A DNA stretch of 64,000 nucleotides from Bog-375 sp049698695 (GCA_049698695.1 JBAVYH010000187.1:1-64000), one strand, 5' to 3'. Numbered from the stretch's first letter, positions 24,809-34,018 are shown. Numbers and translations are program-made. Notes: generated by a model from the sequence alone, not told the origin.

Positions 24809-26344
24809 CTACCCCGGCCCGGCCAGCTTGTTGAGCCCGTCTACGTAAGCTTTGGCGCTAGCCTCAATCACGTCCGTCGAGGCGCCGCGGCCCACCGTCC
24901 GCTTGCCCGCCATCTCCAGTTGCACCGTGACTTCACCGAGCGCCTCGGTTCCGCTCGTCACCGCGCGAATGTCGTAGCGCAGCAGCTTCACTTTCGTATT
25001 GGTGAGGGCGGCAATCGATTTGTAGACTGCGTCTACCGGGCCGTCGCCGATCGAAGCGCCCTCGCGCGTCTCCTCGCCGATGCGTAGCCGCACGGTGGCC
25101 GTGGGAATGGCCGACGTGCCGCTATAGAAGTGCAGGTACTCGATCTGATAAGTCTCGGTGACAGGGTGCAGTTCGTCGTGCAGGATGGCGATCAGGTCCT
25201 CATCGAAGACTTCCTGCTTCTTATCCGCCACCGCCAGGAAGCGCTGGTAAGTCTGGTCCAGCTCTTCCTTGGAAAGCTCGTATCCCAGTTTGGCGAGCCG
25301 GTCGCTCAGACCATGGCGCCCCGTGCGTGCGGTCAGCACCACGCGGCTTTCCTCGAAGCCCACATCCTCGGGCCGCATGATCTCGTAGGTTTCGCGGTCC
25401 TTGAGGAATCCGTCCACGTGAATCCCGGAGCTGTGCGAAAACGCGTTGGCGCCGATCACGGCCTTGTTGGCAGGCACCGCCATTCCCAGCGAATCGGCTA
25501 CCAGACGGCTGGTGCGGTGAAACTCGCGCGCATCGATGTTGGTGCGCACGCCGAAGTAATCGGCGCGCGTGCGCAGCCCCATCACCACCTCTTCGATGGC
25601 CGCGTTGCCGGCTCTTTCGCCCACGCCGTTGATGGTGCCTTCCACCTGGCGCGCGCCGTTGCGGATACCCGCCAGCGCGTTCGCCACCGCCAGGCCGAGG
25701 TCGTCATGGCAATGCACGCTGATGGCGGCTTTGGCGATGTTGGGCACGCTTTCGCGCATCCCCCGAATCAGGTTGCCGAACTGTTCCGGCACTGCGTAGC
25801 CGGTAGTGTCCGGAATGTTGACCACCGTGGCGCCGGCATCGATCACGGCCTCGAGCATCCGGAACAGATAGGCCGTATCCGCGCGGCCCGCGTCTTCGGC
25901 GTAAAACTGTACGTCGCTGACGTACCGCTTCGCCAGCTTCACCGCTTCCACCGCCAGTTCCAGAATCCGCGCCCGCTTTTCCTCCAGCGTGCGCCCGTAC
26001 CGTTCGTCGCGGAACTTCCCCATGATGTGAATGTCTGAAGCGCCGATTCCGGTGTGGATGCGCGGTTTCGTGGCCTTGTCTAGCGCGGCGCCGCAGGCCT
26101 CGATATCGCTCGCCACCGCGCGCGACAGAGCGCAAATCACTGGGCCCTGAATCTCCCGCGATATCTGGCGCACGGCTTCAAAATCGTCCGGCGATGACGC
26201 CGGGTAGCCAGCTTCGATCACATCGACATTCAGGCGCGCCAGTTGCCGCGCCACCGTCAGCTTGTCTCTGCTCCCCAGCCGCGTGCCCGCGGCTTGCTCG
26301 CCGTCGCGCAAAGTGGTATCGAATACCACAACCAGATCGGACAT
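24809..26344 (-). CDS. leuA: 2-isopropylmalate synthase
   Basis: 511 residues, normal for LeuA. It condenses acetyl-CoA with 2-ketoisovalerate in leucine synthesis. Signatures: FDTTLRDGEQAAG at the N-terminus, the metal-binding HCHDD region, NGVGERAGNAAIEEVVM, and FSHSSGIHVDGFLK at the catalytic-domain end. The C-terminal LeuA regulatory domain (about residues 380-505) is present, so leucine feedback is expected. Start at 26344 with GGAG 7 nt upstream; an ATG at 26365 adds seven residues. No other leu genes are adjacent. A citramalate synthase is possible but less likely from the motif details. Confidence 0.93.
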   Translation of the reverse strand: MSDLVVVFDTTLRDGEQAAGTRLGSRDKLTVARQLARLNVDVIEAGYPASSPDDFEAVRQISREIQGPVICALSRAVASDIEACGAALDKATKPRIHTGIGASDIHIMGKFRDERYGRTLEEKRARILELAVEAVKLAKRYVSDVQFYAEDAGRADTAYLFRMLEAVIDAGATVVNIPDTTGYAVPEQFGNLIRGMRESVPNIAKAAISVHCHDDLGLAVANALAGIRNGARQVEGTINGVGERAGNAAIEEVVMGLRTRADYFGVRTNIDAREFHRTSRLVADSLGMAVPANKAVIGANAFSHSSGIHVDGFLKDRETYEIMRPEDVGFEESRVVLTARTGRHGLSDRLAKLGYELSKEELDQTYQRFLAVADKKQEVFDEDLIAILHDELHPVTETYQIEYLHFYSGTSAIPTATVRLRIGEETREGASIGDGPVDAVYKSIAALTNTKVKLLRYDIRAVTSGTEALGEVTVQLEMAGKRTVGRGASTDVIEASAKAYVDGLNKLAGPG

Positions 26345-26448
26345 CGGAAACTCCTCGACCATCAAAACAGATTAGTACCTCCGATGTTAGCAAATGGAGG
26401 TAATGCTCCCTACGTTAGTGAATGAGACAACCGGTTTAGACCGTCGAC

Positions 26449-26511
26449 AACCGCTCCCTCACGGTCGCGGCTCAGAAATGCGATCGGAGCCGCGACCGTG
26501 AGGGAGCGGTT
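26449..26511. repeat. Perfect 25-bp inverted repeat between divergent leuA and acyl-CoA synthetase genes
   Basis: Two 25-bp arms (26449-26473 and 26487-26511), exact reverse complements, around a 13-nt loop. The arm core is GACCGTGAGGGAGCGG. Half or imperfect copies of the same sequence occur at 47814, 49811 and 53917. The arms would fold into a very stable hairpin and lie in the only intergenic space available for two divergent promoters. Confidence 0.8.
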
Positions 26512-26641
26512 GGTACCGTTAACACGATACGCCTCCTTATCCCCGCATAAGCATTTCAAATAAGCCGAGCCTGGCGCGCTTGGTTACACTTGAGTTCGCG
26601 AGTTATCAGTGGTGCGCCTCAGTTATGCATGCGGGGCCGTT

Positions 26642-28231
26642 GTGCCCCTGCTTGAGAAAACCATTTCGCAAGCGCTGCACGATGCCGCCGCGAAATTCCC
26701 CGACCGCGACGCCTTGATCGTGCTTCATCAAAACGTTCGGCTGACGTGGCGCGAGTTGGATGCGGAGGCCACGCGCGTGGCGCGCGGTTTGGCCGGGCTC
26801 GGCCTGCGGTCGGGCGATCGCGCCGGCATCTGGGCCAGCAACTGCGCCGAGTGGGTGCTGTTGCAGCACGCCGCCGCGCGCTCCGGCGTGGTGCTGGTCA
26901 ACGTCAACCCGGCCTATCGCTCTTACGAGCTGCGCTATGTGCTGCGCAAGTCCAGGATCCGCGCCCTCTTCCTGCACGAGAAGGATGCGCGTGCCAATTA
27001 CCGCGACATTCTGGAGGAATCGTGCGCCGGCGAAGCGCTGGAGCTGGAACACGTCGTCTGGCTGGGAACGGATTCATGGGATGCCATGCTCGCCGGCGGC
27101 GCCGATTTCGCCGACCACGCCGCCCATCCGCACGATGTCGCCAATATTCAGTACACCTCCGGCACCACCGGCTCGCCCAAGGGTGTCATGCTGACGCACC
27201 ACAACCTGCTCAACAACGGCGTGGGCATGGCGCTTGGTCTCAAGGCCACCGAGCACGACCGCATTTGCGCGCCGGTGCCGCTCTACCATTGTTTCGGCTC
27301 AGTGATCGGGTCGATGGTGTCGCTCTCGAGCGGCGCGGCGCTGATTCTTCCTTCGCCGCAGTTCGACGCCCGCGCCACGCTCGAAGCCGTCCATGCCGAA
27401 CGCGCCACCGCGCTCTACGGCGTCCCCACCATGTTCATCGCGCAATTGACTTACCCTGAGTTCGATCGCTTCGATCTCACCACCCTGCGAACCGGCGTGA
27501 TGGCCGGCGCGCCGTGCCCCATCGAAACCATGCGCCGTGTGGTGGAGCGCATGCACGTGCCCGAGCTGACCATCGTCTACGGGCAGACCGAAACTTCGCC
27601 GGGCCTCACCATGTCGGCCGCAGACGATCCGCTGGAGCTGCGCGTCACCACCGTAGGCAAGCCGCTGCCCAATACGGAGATTCAGATTGTCGATCCGCGC
27701 ACCGGCGCCCATCTCCCCATCGGCGAGCAGGGAGAGCTTTGCGCGCGCGGCTACATGGTCATGAAGGGCTACGACCAGGACCAGGCGGCGACCGACGCCG
27801 TGATCGATTCCGAGGGCTGGCTGCACACCGGCGACCTGGCAGCCATGCGGCCCGACCATTACTTCAGCTTCAGGGGTCGCGCCAAGGACACCATCATTCG
27901 CGGCGGCGAAAACATTTACCCCCGCGAAGTCGAGGAGTTCCTGCACACCCACCCCGCCATCGCCGACGTCTACGTGGTGGGCCTGCCCGACGCCAAGCTG
28001 GGCGAAACCGTGCTGGCCTGGATTCAGCTTTCACCCGGCGCCACCGCCACCGAAGAGGAGATTCGCGATTTCTGCCGCGGCAAAATCGCGTATTTCAAAA
28101 TCCCCCAGTACATCCGCTTTGTCGATAGCTTCCCCATGACGGTGACCAAGAAGGTGCAAAAGTTCCTCATGCGCGAGCAGGAGATCCGCGAGCGCGGCCT
28201 GGAAGAGGTAGCTCGTGAAGCCACGGCGTGA
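26642..28231 (+). CDS. AMP-dependent acyl-CoA synthetase
   Basis: About 529 residues. The ANL-superfamily P-loop YTSGTTGSPKGVMLTHHN is near residue 180, YGQTETSPG follows near 310, the hinge region GWLHTGDLA is near 395, and the C-terminal Lys is in MTVTKKVQKFL. The enzyme adenylates a carboxylic acid and transfers it to CoA; overall it looks like the medium/long-chain fatty acid type (FadD-like). Start: GTG at 26642 (PLLEKTISQAL follows) with GGGG 5 nt upstream; a GTG at 26609 is an alternative. Monocistronic by appearance. Confidence 0.9.
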   Translation: MPLLEKTISQALHDAAAKFPDRDALIVLHQNVRLTWRELDAEATRVARGLAGLGLRSGDRAGIWASNCAEWVLLQHAAARSGVVLVNVNPAYRSYELRYVLRKSRIRALFLHEKDARANYRDILEESCAGEALELEHVVWLGTDSWDAMLAGGADFADHAAHPHDVANIQYTSGTTGSPKGVMLTHHNLLNNGVGMALGLKATEHDRICAPVPLYHCFGSVIGSMVSLSSGAALILPSPQFDARATLEAVHAERATALYGVPTMFIAQLTYPEFDRFDLTTLRTGVMAGAPCPIETMRRVVERMHVPELTIVYGQTETSPGLTMSAADDPLELRVTTVGKPLPNTEIQIVDPRTGAHLPIGEQGELCARGYMVMKGYDQDQAATDAVIDSEGWLHTGDLAAMRPDHYFSFRGRAKDTIIRGGENIYPREVEEFLHTHPAIADVYVVGLPDAKLGETVLAWIQLSPGATATEEEIRDFCRGKIAYFKIPQYIRFVDSFPMTVTKKVQKFLMREQEIRERGLEEVAREATA

Positions 28232-28294
28232 GAGTGGTCGCGCGGTATGCTGTATTCTGGGCAAGCAAAAGCATGCCCCACCAAGGAGAGGCTC

Positions 28295-29644
28295 ATGCCC
28301 GCTGATACTTCCCGCCGCCGATTCCTCAAAGGTGTAACCGCAGCCGGCAGCCTGCTGGCGGGTAAGACTGTTTTACTCGATGCCGGTGCCGCGTTCGCCG
28401 CGGCCGGGCCTGCCGCGGCCAGCGACCGCGTGCGCTTCGGCATGATCGGCATCGGCATGCAGGGCTCCAGCTTGCTGCGCAATTCCATCTCGCTCCCCGG
28501 CGTCGAATGCGCCGGCGCCGCAGACCTCTGGGACGGCCGCCATGTGCTCGCCCGCGAGATCACCGACAACCCCAATCTCCCCGTCAGCCGGCGCTATCAG
28601 GATTTGCTGGCGCGCACGGATATCGATTGCATCGTTGCCGCCGTGCCCGATCATTGGCACAAGCGCGTGGTGGTCGATGCCTGCAACGCAGGCAAGGATA
28701 TCTACTGCGAAAAACCCATGTCGCACACCGCGCCCGAGGGTTACGACATGGTGGAAGCGGCGCGCAAGAATAATCGCATCGTGCAGATTGGCTCGCAGCG
28801 GGTCAGCTCCGCGCTCTGCGCCAAGGCCCGCGAACTCTGCCGGAACGGCGCCATCGGCGATATCGCGATGGTAGAGCTGACCTATGGGCGCAACAGTCCT
28901 AACGGCGCCTGGGTGTATCCTCCGCCGTCGGATTTTACGCCGCAGACCGTGGACTGGGATACCTGGCTGAACGACGCGCCGAAGATACCGATCGACGCCG
29001 TCCGCTTCGCGCGCTGGCGCTGCTGGAAAGAATACGGCACCGGCGTGGGCGGCGACTTGATGGTCCACTTACTCAGCGGAATGCTGTTCACGCTGGGTTG
29101 GAACGAGCCGCCGCGGTCGGCATCGGCGCTCGGCGGCATCTTCCGCTGGAAGGACGGCCGTAACATGCCGGACTTGCACGCGGTGCTGTTCGATTACCAC
29201 GGCATCCCCGTCTATGTCCGCCTTAGCTTGGACACCGAAACCCCGGAGCAGGCCCGGTTTATGGGGCCGAAAGGTATCCTCCTGGCCACCGAAGACGCCC
29301 TTCACTTTGCGCCGCAAACTGGCGTCGATACGTCGCCCAGTTACTACTCCGGCGGGTTCCCGGCCAAGATGCGCGCCGAGTATGTGAAACAGTGGCACGC
29401 CGAACACGATCCGCCATGGGGAAAAGAGCCGCTCCCCTCCGAGACCACCTATCAAGGCCCCGACTGGGATGACGTCAAGCCGCACCTCTGGAATTTCTTC
29501 CAGGCCGTGAAGTCGCGCCAGCCGGTAACTGAAGATGCCGTCTTCGGCAACCACGCTGCCATCGCCTGCCACATGGCCAACGAAAGCTACTTCCGCCAGA
29601 AGCAGGTGTTCTGGGATAGCGCAACGCACAGCATCAAGAGCTAG
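28295..29644 (+). CDS. Tat-exported Gfo/Idh/MocA family oxidoreductase
   Basis: 449 residues. The Tat signal SRRRFLKGVTAAGSLLAG at the N-terminus is followed by the Rossmann segment VRFGMIGIGMQGSSLL. EKPMSHTAPEG near residue 145 is the family catalytic motif. The C-terminal region (PSETTYQGPDWDDVKPHLWN) is typical of the large group of periplasmic glycosidase-type or sugar dehydrogenase members in Planctomycetes and Acidobacteria. These carry tightly bound NAD and act on sugars outside the cytoplasm. AAGGAG lies 6 nt before the ATG. A terminator-bearing repeat follows directly. Confidence 0.9.
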   Translation: MPADTSRRRFLKGVTAAGSLLAGKTVLLDAGAAFAAAGPAAASDRVRFGMIGIGMQGSSLLRNSISLPGVECAGAADLWDGRHVLAREITDNPNLPVSRRYQDLLARTDIDCIVAAVPDHWHKRVVVDACNAGKDIYCEKPMSHTAPEGYDMVEAARKNNRIVQIGSQRVSSALCAKARELCRNGAIGDIAMVELTYGRNSPNGAWVYPPPSDFTPQTVDWDTWLNDAPKIPIDAVRFARWRCWKEYGTGVGGDLMVHLLSGMLFTLGWNEPPRSASALGGIFRWKDGRNMPDLHAVLFDYHGIPVYVRLSLDTETPEQARFMGPKGILLATEDALHFAPQTGVDTSPSYYSGGFPAKMRAEYVKQWHAEHDPPWGKEPLPSETTYQGPDWDDVKPHLWNFFQAVKSRQPVTEDAVFGNHAAIACHMANESYFRQKQVFWDSATHSIKS

Positions 29645-29650
29645 GGGCTA

Positions 29651-29679
29651 GCTTGTGGCGCAGGCTGTCCAGCCTGCTG
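29651..29679 (+). repeat. Interspersed palindrome, left hairpin
   Basis: GCTTGTGGCGCAGGCTGTCC and the following AGCCTGC form a 7-bp stem with a short loop. The same sequence, slightly changed, occurs at 24665 and 43719, each time followed by the terminator-type stem. Confidence 0.65.
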
Positions 29680-29705
29680 AGCCGGGAGTCGTCTCGGCTT
29701 TTCTT
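29680..29705 (+). terminator. Intrinsic terminator within the interspersed palindrome
   Basis: Stem AGCCGGGA / TCTCGGCT (one G-T pair) with GTCG loop, followed by TTTCTT. It lies 36 bp after the stop of the Tat oxidoreductase gene and in the right orientation to end its transcription. Confidence 0.7.
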
Positions 29706-29710
29706 GAGCG

Positions 29711-29936
29711 CAGTCATTCTTGCCGACGAGACGATCAAATAAGTCCAACACTTGGAACCCGGGGTAGTCCTCGCGCCGCAGCGCGTGCGCGACAACGCTC
29801 TCTCTGGTCGAGATTGCCTGCATCCTGGCGTTTTCGAAACTGCCGTGAATCGGGGGGATCTTTTCGTACATGAGCAGCGTCATAATCCTTATCGGGAGCT
29901 GTTGCCTGTTCCTTTGCGGCGACGCTTTAACAAAAG
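29711..29936 (-). pseudogene. Possible 3' remnant of a serine hydrolase gene
   Basis: The minus-strand frame reads ...RIMTLLMYEKIPPIHGSF then ENARMQAIS. This aligns without gaps to the C-terminus of the serine hydrolase encoded at 31321-32580 (VTVIMIQTQIPLVQRDF then ENAVMQAIV). No other part of a hydrolase gene is visible upstream, and the frame runs on for another ~40 residues after the point where the homologue stops. I read it as a decayed copy or unrelated short ORF; the similarity is short, so confidence is low. Confidence 0.35.
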
Positions 29937-29945
29937 AGGCTTAGG

Positions 29946-31208
29946 TTGAAGCGCGTTCTCTTCGCGACCATCGGGTCTTTGGGCGATCTGCATCCATGCC
30001 TTGCCTTGGCGTTGGAGCTGCAGCGGCTCGGTCATCGGGTGACGGTCGCTTCCACCGGGTTCTACCGGTCGAAAGTGGAAGAGCTGGGGATCGGATTCGT
30101 CCCGCTGCGTCCTGATTGGGACCCCAACGCGCGAGAGCTGATCCGCCAATGCGAGGACCTGAAGAGCGGCCCGGAAGTGCTTTTCCGAAGGATTGTCCTG
30201 CCCCATCTGCGAGACACCTACGACGATCTTCTCGCGGCTGCCGCCGGCGCTGACCTGATGGTTGCGGGGGAGCTGGTCTATGCCGCTCCCCTGGTTGCGG
30301 AGAAGCTCGGGCTGCGCTGGGCGTCGGCGATTCTTTCGCCCGCCTCATTCCTGTCGGCCCACGATCCCTCGGTGCTGGTCAATGTGCCGAGCCTCATCCA
30401 CTTGCGCAAGGCGGGCTGGCGAATCTACCGGGCCGCGCTGAATATTGGCCGATTCGGTATCCGGCATTGGTTCGATCCGGTGCGGCACCTGCGCCGCGAG
30501 GAGGGACTGCGGGCGGATTGCGGCCCGCTGTTTCGCGACAAGTTCTCACCGGATTTGGTGCTGGCGCTTTTCTCGCCCTGTTTGGCGCAGCCGCAACCGG
30601 ACTGGCCTTTGCACACCGTGCAACCCGGTTTCGTTCACTTTGACCGCCATGGACCGGGCGCCGACGTTCCCTCTCCGCAGTTGGCTGCCTTTCTGGCTGC
30701 GGGCCCGGCGCCGATCGTTTTCACCTTAGGGTCCACGGCGGTGCACAATCCGGGCGATTTCTATGCGGCCAGCGTGGAGGCAACCAATCGACTGAGTGCG
30801 CGGGCGTTGCTGCTGGTGGGTTCAAATGCGGCGCCTCGGATAAGTTCACCGGAGATTCTGGCCCTGCCCTATGCGCCTTACTCGCAAGTCTTCCCTCACG
30901 CGGCAGCGATCGTGCATCAGGGCGGGTCGGGAACGGTCGGCCAGGCGCTGCGCGCAGGGCGGCCCATGCTGATCGTTCCCTACGGCTGGGACCAGCCTGA
31001 CAACGCAGCACGCGTCGAGCGGTTGGGGGTTGGGCTCCATGCACAGCGGAGCAAATATTCGGCTTCGACAGCAGCGGCAGCTCTGAAGAGGCTGTTAGGC
31101 GAACCGCGTTTCGCTGCGCGGGCAGCGGAAGTAGCGGCGCGAGTGCGGAAGGAAGATGGGCTGACCGCGGCTTGCGATGCGATCGAGTCGGCGCTGGCGG
31201 TTCGGTAG
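29946..31208 (+). CDS. Glycosyltransferase family 1 (UGT/MGT-like)
   Basis: 420 residues. The N-terminal GSLGDLHPCLALALELQRLG and the C-terminal donor motif HQGGSGTVGQALRAGRPM...PYGWDQPDNAARV are those of UDP-sugar:sterol or macrolide glycosyltransferases (GT1, GT-B fold). These attach a sugar to a lipid or small molecule. Start is a TTG at 29946 with GAGG 8 nt upstream; the protein then begins KRVLFATIGS. No biosynthetic cluster surrounds it. Confidence 0.9.
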   Translation: MKRVLFATIGSLGDLHPCLALALELQRLGHRVTVASTGFYRSKVEELGIGFVPLRPDWDPNARELIRQCEDLKSGPEVLFRRIVLPHLRDTYDDLLAAAAGADLMVAGELVYAAPLVAEKLGLRWASAILSPASFLSAHDPSVLVNVPSLIHLRKAGWRIYRAALNIGRFGIRHWFDPVRHLRREEGLRADCGPLFRDKFSPDLVLALFSPCLAQPQPDWPLHTVQPGFVHFDRHGPGADVPSPQLAAFLAAGPAPIVFTLGSTAVHNPGDFYAASVEATNRLSARALLLVGSNAAPRISSPEILALPYAPYSQVFPHAAAIVHQGGSGTVGQALRAGRPMLIVPYGWDQPDNAARVERLGVGLHAQRSKYSASTAAAALKRLLGEPRFAARAAEVAARVRKEDGLTAACDAIESALAVR

Positions 31209-31233
31209 CAAGCTCTCGAGATGAGACTAACTC

Positions 31234-31318
31234 GTGGGGCATCTTGACAAGTTGAACTCGGATTGCCAATCGGACTGAGCGCGGTTGGCACCGCGCGCAG
31301 GATGGCATCCTGCCCCAC
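31234..31318. repeat. GTGGGGCA...TGCCCCAC modular palindromic element (85 bp)
   Basis: Exact 8-bp terminal inverted repeats enclose successive stem-loops: GATTGCCAATC, GCGCGGTTGGCACCGCGC and GCAGGATGGCATCCTGC. Each arm has a loop of the form TGNCA. Located between the convergent GT1 and serine hydrolase genes. Confidence 0.75.
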
Positions 31319-31320
31319 GG

Positions 31321-32580
31321 CTACCCCACAATCGCCTGCATCACCGCGTTTTCGAAATCGCGCTGCACCAACGGAATCTGCGTCTGGATCATGATCACGG
31401 TGACCATCTTCTCTTTCGGCTCGACCCACACCTGCGTCCCGAATGCGCCGTCCCAGCCGAAGCTGCCGTTGGCGACGCGCAGCCCCGCCGCCACATTGTC
31501 CTCCACCACCTGCATGATCAGGCCGAAGCCCATTCCGTGAGCGGGCCGCCCCAGCTTGCCGTTGAACATGTCGCCCACGTGGTTGGAGGCCATCAATTCC
31601 ACCGTGTGCGGGCCCAGCAGGCGCTTGCCGTTCAGTTCGCCGCCGTTCAGCAGCATCTGCGCGAACTGCAGGTAATCCCCGGCGGTCGACATCAGGCCGC
31701 CGGCGCCGGAAAAGTACGTCTTACTCGAAAAGCCGTCCTGGTTCGCGCTTTTCTCGAGCCCGTTTGGCGTCTTCCGATATAGCGTGACCAGCCGCGGCCG
31801 CTTGTCGTCCGGCGGATAGAAGAAAGTGTCCTTCATGCCGAGCGGCTCGAAGATGCGGGTTCGCAGAAACTCGTCATAGGTCTGGCCGGAAACAATCTCG
31901 ACGATGCGCGAAAGCGTGTCCGGGCCGGCCCCGCCGCTGTAAGCCCACTCGGTCCCCGGCTGAAAATCGAGCGGCACCGCGGCCAGCTTCGGCACGTAGC
32001 TCGCCAGCGTGTCGTCAGGCCCGCGCGGTGCGATCTTCGGCAACTGCGCCGCGCCGAGGCCTCCGCTCACCAGGCCCGAGGTGTGCGTGAGCAGATCTTG
32101 AATGGTGATCTCGCGGTTCGCCGGCACCACGTAGTAGTCGGGTTCCATCGCCGCGCCGTGCGCTGAACCCGCGGCGTGCTCGCGCGGCATCGCCACTTTG
32201 ATGTCGCGGAATTCCGGCAGGAATTTCGATACCGGATCGCTCAGGCGGATCTTGCCCTCTTCCACCAGCATCATCACAGCCACGCCGGTGATCGGCTTCG
32301 ACATGGAAGCCAGCCGGAAGATGGCGTCCTTTTCCATCGGCTTCTTCGACTCGATGTCCATCAGGCCGTGGGCCTCGAAGTGGACCACACGGCCGCGCCG
32401 CGCCACCACGGTAACAGCCCCCGAAATCTCTCCGGCGTCGATGTGGCGCTGGATCGATTCGTGGATCCGTTGCAAACGTTCCGTCGACATGCCGGCATCT
32501 TCCGGTTTCGCGGCCGGCAGCGATGCCGCCGCCAGCGGCCACGCGGCCATCACGAGGGCGAGACTTCTGAGAGAGATCAT
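31321..32580 (-). CDS. Exported serine hydrolase, beta-lactamase/class C-like (PF00144)
   Basis: About 419 residues with a signal peptide (MISLRSLALVMAAWPLAAAS). The catalytic SxxK tetrad is SMSK (about residue 92) and the second motif is YSG in EWAYSGGAGPD. The family includes class C beta-lactamases, DD-peptidases and esterases (EstB type); the exact substrate is unknown. Start at 32580 with GAGG 8 nt upstream; an ATG ten codons earlier precedes the signal peptide. Its stop is 2 nt from the end of a palindromic element. Confidence 0.9.
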   Translation of the reverse strand: MISLRSLALVMAAWPLAAASLPAAKPEDAGMSTERLQRIHESIQRHIDAGEISGAVTVVARRGRVVHFEAHGLMDIESKKPMEKDAIFRLASMSKPITGVAVMMLVEEGKIRLSDPVSKFLPEFRDIKVAMPREHAAGSAHGAAMEPDYYVVPANREITIQDLLTHTSGLVSGGLGAAQLPKIAPRGPDDTLASYVPKLAAVPLDFQPGTEWAYSGGAGPDTLSRIVEIVSGQTYDEFLRTRIFEPLGMKDTFFYPPDDKRPRLVTLYRKTPNGLEKSANQDGFSSKTYFSGAGGLMSTAGDYLQFAQMLLNGGELNGKRLLGPHTVELMASNHVGDMFNGKLGRPAHGMGFGLIMQVVEDNVAAGLRVANGSFGWDGAFGTQVWVEPKEKMVTVIMIQTQIPLVQRDFENAVMQAIVG

Positions 32581-32674
32581 GTCAGTCACCTCGGTCCATG
32601 TTATCCGCATATGCGCGCCAATGGGGAAACGCGCGCGATCACCGGCGAGTTGTTAATATCGAGGTCGTACGCGT

Positions 32675-34018
32675 ATGACCACCGTGACAGCCGGGCGGAC
32701 CAGTGCAACTCCGTTTCAGGCCGAAAGCGCGCCGGACTACCTGCCCGCCGCTATCCTGCGCGAGCTGCAGCTCAGCCGGCTGCGCAGCATTGTCGAGCGG
32801 GCCTGGTCGAACGTGTCGCTGTACCGTTCGCGTATGAAGCAGAGCGGCTTCGATCCCGCCGATCTCGCAAGCCTGGACGACATCGCCGCCCTGCCGTTCA
32901 CCACCAAGGCCGACCTGCGCGACACCTATCCCTTCGGCCTCTTCGCCAGTCCGATGGAGGATATCGTGCGCCTGCACGCTTCCAGCGGCACCACCGGCAA
33001 GCCGATCGTGGTGGCCTACACCCGCCAGGACGTGGATGTCTGGACTTCGGTGATGGTGCGCAGTTTCGCCATGTGCGGGCTGCACGCCGGCGACATCATA
33101 CAAAACGCGTATGGCTACGGCCTGTTCACCGGCGGCCTGGGAGCGCACTATGGCGCGGAGGGCCTGGGCGCCACGGTCATCCCCATTTCCGGCGGCAACA
33201 CCGACCGCCAGATTATGGTGATGCGCGATTTCGGCGTCACCGCCGTCTGCTGCACGCCCAGTTACTTTCTGCACTTGATCGAACGCGCCGGCCAGCTCGG
33301 CGTGGATATCCGCGCGCTGCCGCTGCGCGCCGGCGTCTTCGGCGCCGAGCCGTGGACCGCCTCCATGCGCAAGCGCATCGAGAGCCTCGCCGGCATCCAG
33401 GCGTTCGACATCTACGGCCTCTCGGAAGTGATCGGGCCTGGCGTGGCCGTCGAGTGCCCGCACCAGGACGGCCTGCACATCTTCGAGGATCACTTCTACC
33501 CGGAGATCGTGGACCCGGACACCGGCCGCGTGCTGCCGGAGGGCGAAGAGGGCGAATTGGTGCTGACCACGCTCAGCAAGCAGGCGATGCCGATGATCCG
33601 CTATCGCACGCGCGATATTACCGCGCTCATGCCGGGCGCCTGCCCCTGCGGCCGATCGCTGCGGCGGATGCGGCGCATCGGCCGCCGCAGCGACGACATG
33701 CTGATCGTGCGCGGCGTCAACGTATTCCCGTCGCAGGTGGAAGCGGCGCTGCTCGAAGTAGAAGGCACCCTGCCGCATTACCAGATCATCCTCACTTCGG
33801 AGCACGGCCTGAATCAGATCGAGGTCCAGGTGGAAGTGACTCCGGAGACGTTCAGCGACCAGATCGGCGTGCTCGAACGCTTGAACCAGCGGATCTCCGA
33901 CTCGCTCGAACACGTGCTGGGAATCCGCGCGCAGGTGACGCTGGTTGAGCCGCTCACTATCCAGCGCAGCGAAGGAAAGGCCCGCCGGGTGATCGACCGG
34001 CGTACGGTGCAGCCATGA
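32675..34018 (+). CDS. paaK: Phenylacetate-CoA ligase family protein
   Basis: 447 residues, the PaaK length. N-terminal ELQLSRLRSIVERAWSNVSL, AMP-binding loop SSGTTGKPIVVAYT near residue 106, YGLSEVIGPG near 248, and the C-terminal AMP-binding_C_2 domain. It activates an aryl acid (phenylacetate or indole-acetate like) to its CoA thioester. The next gene, an ACT protein, overlaps it by 4 bp. No paaABCDE ring-oxidation genes are in the window, so this is more likely an anaerobic-type or amino-acid-derived aryl acid ligase than part of the aerobic phenylacetate pathway. Confidence 0.92.
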   Translation: MTTVTAGRTSATPFQAESAPDYLPAAILRELQLSRLRSIVERAWSNVSLYRSRMKQSGFDPADLASLDDIAALPFTTKADLRDTYPFGLFASPMEDIVRLHASSGTTGKPIVVAYTRQDVDVWTSVMVRSFAMCGLHAGDIIQNAYGYGLFTGGLGAHYGAEGLGATVIPISGGNTDRQIMVMRDFGVTAVCCTPSYFLHLIERAGQLGVDIRALPLRAGVFGAEPWTASMRKRIESLAGIQAFDIYGLSEVIGPGVAVECPHQDGLHIFEDHFYPEIVDPDTGRVLPEGEEGELVLTTLSKQAMPMIRYRTRDITALMPGACPCGRSLRRMRRIGRRSDDMLIVRGVNVFPSQVEAALLEVEGTLPHYQIILTSEHGLNQIEVQVEVTPETFSDQIGVLERLNQRISDSLEHVLGIRAQVTLVEPLTIQRSEGKARRVIDRRTVQP

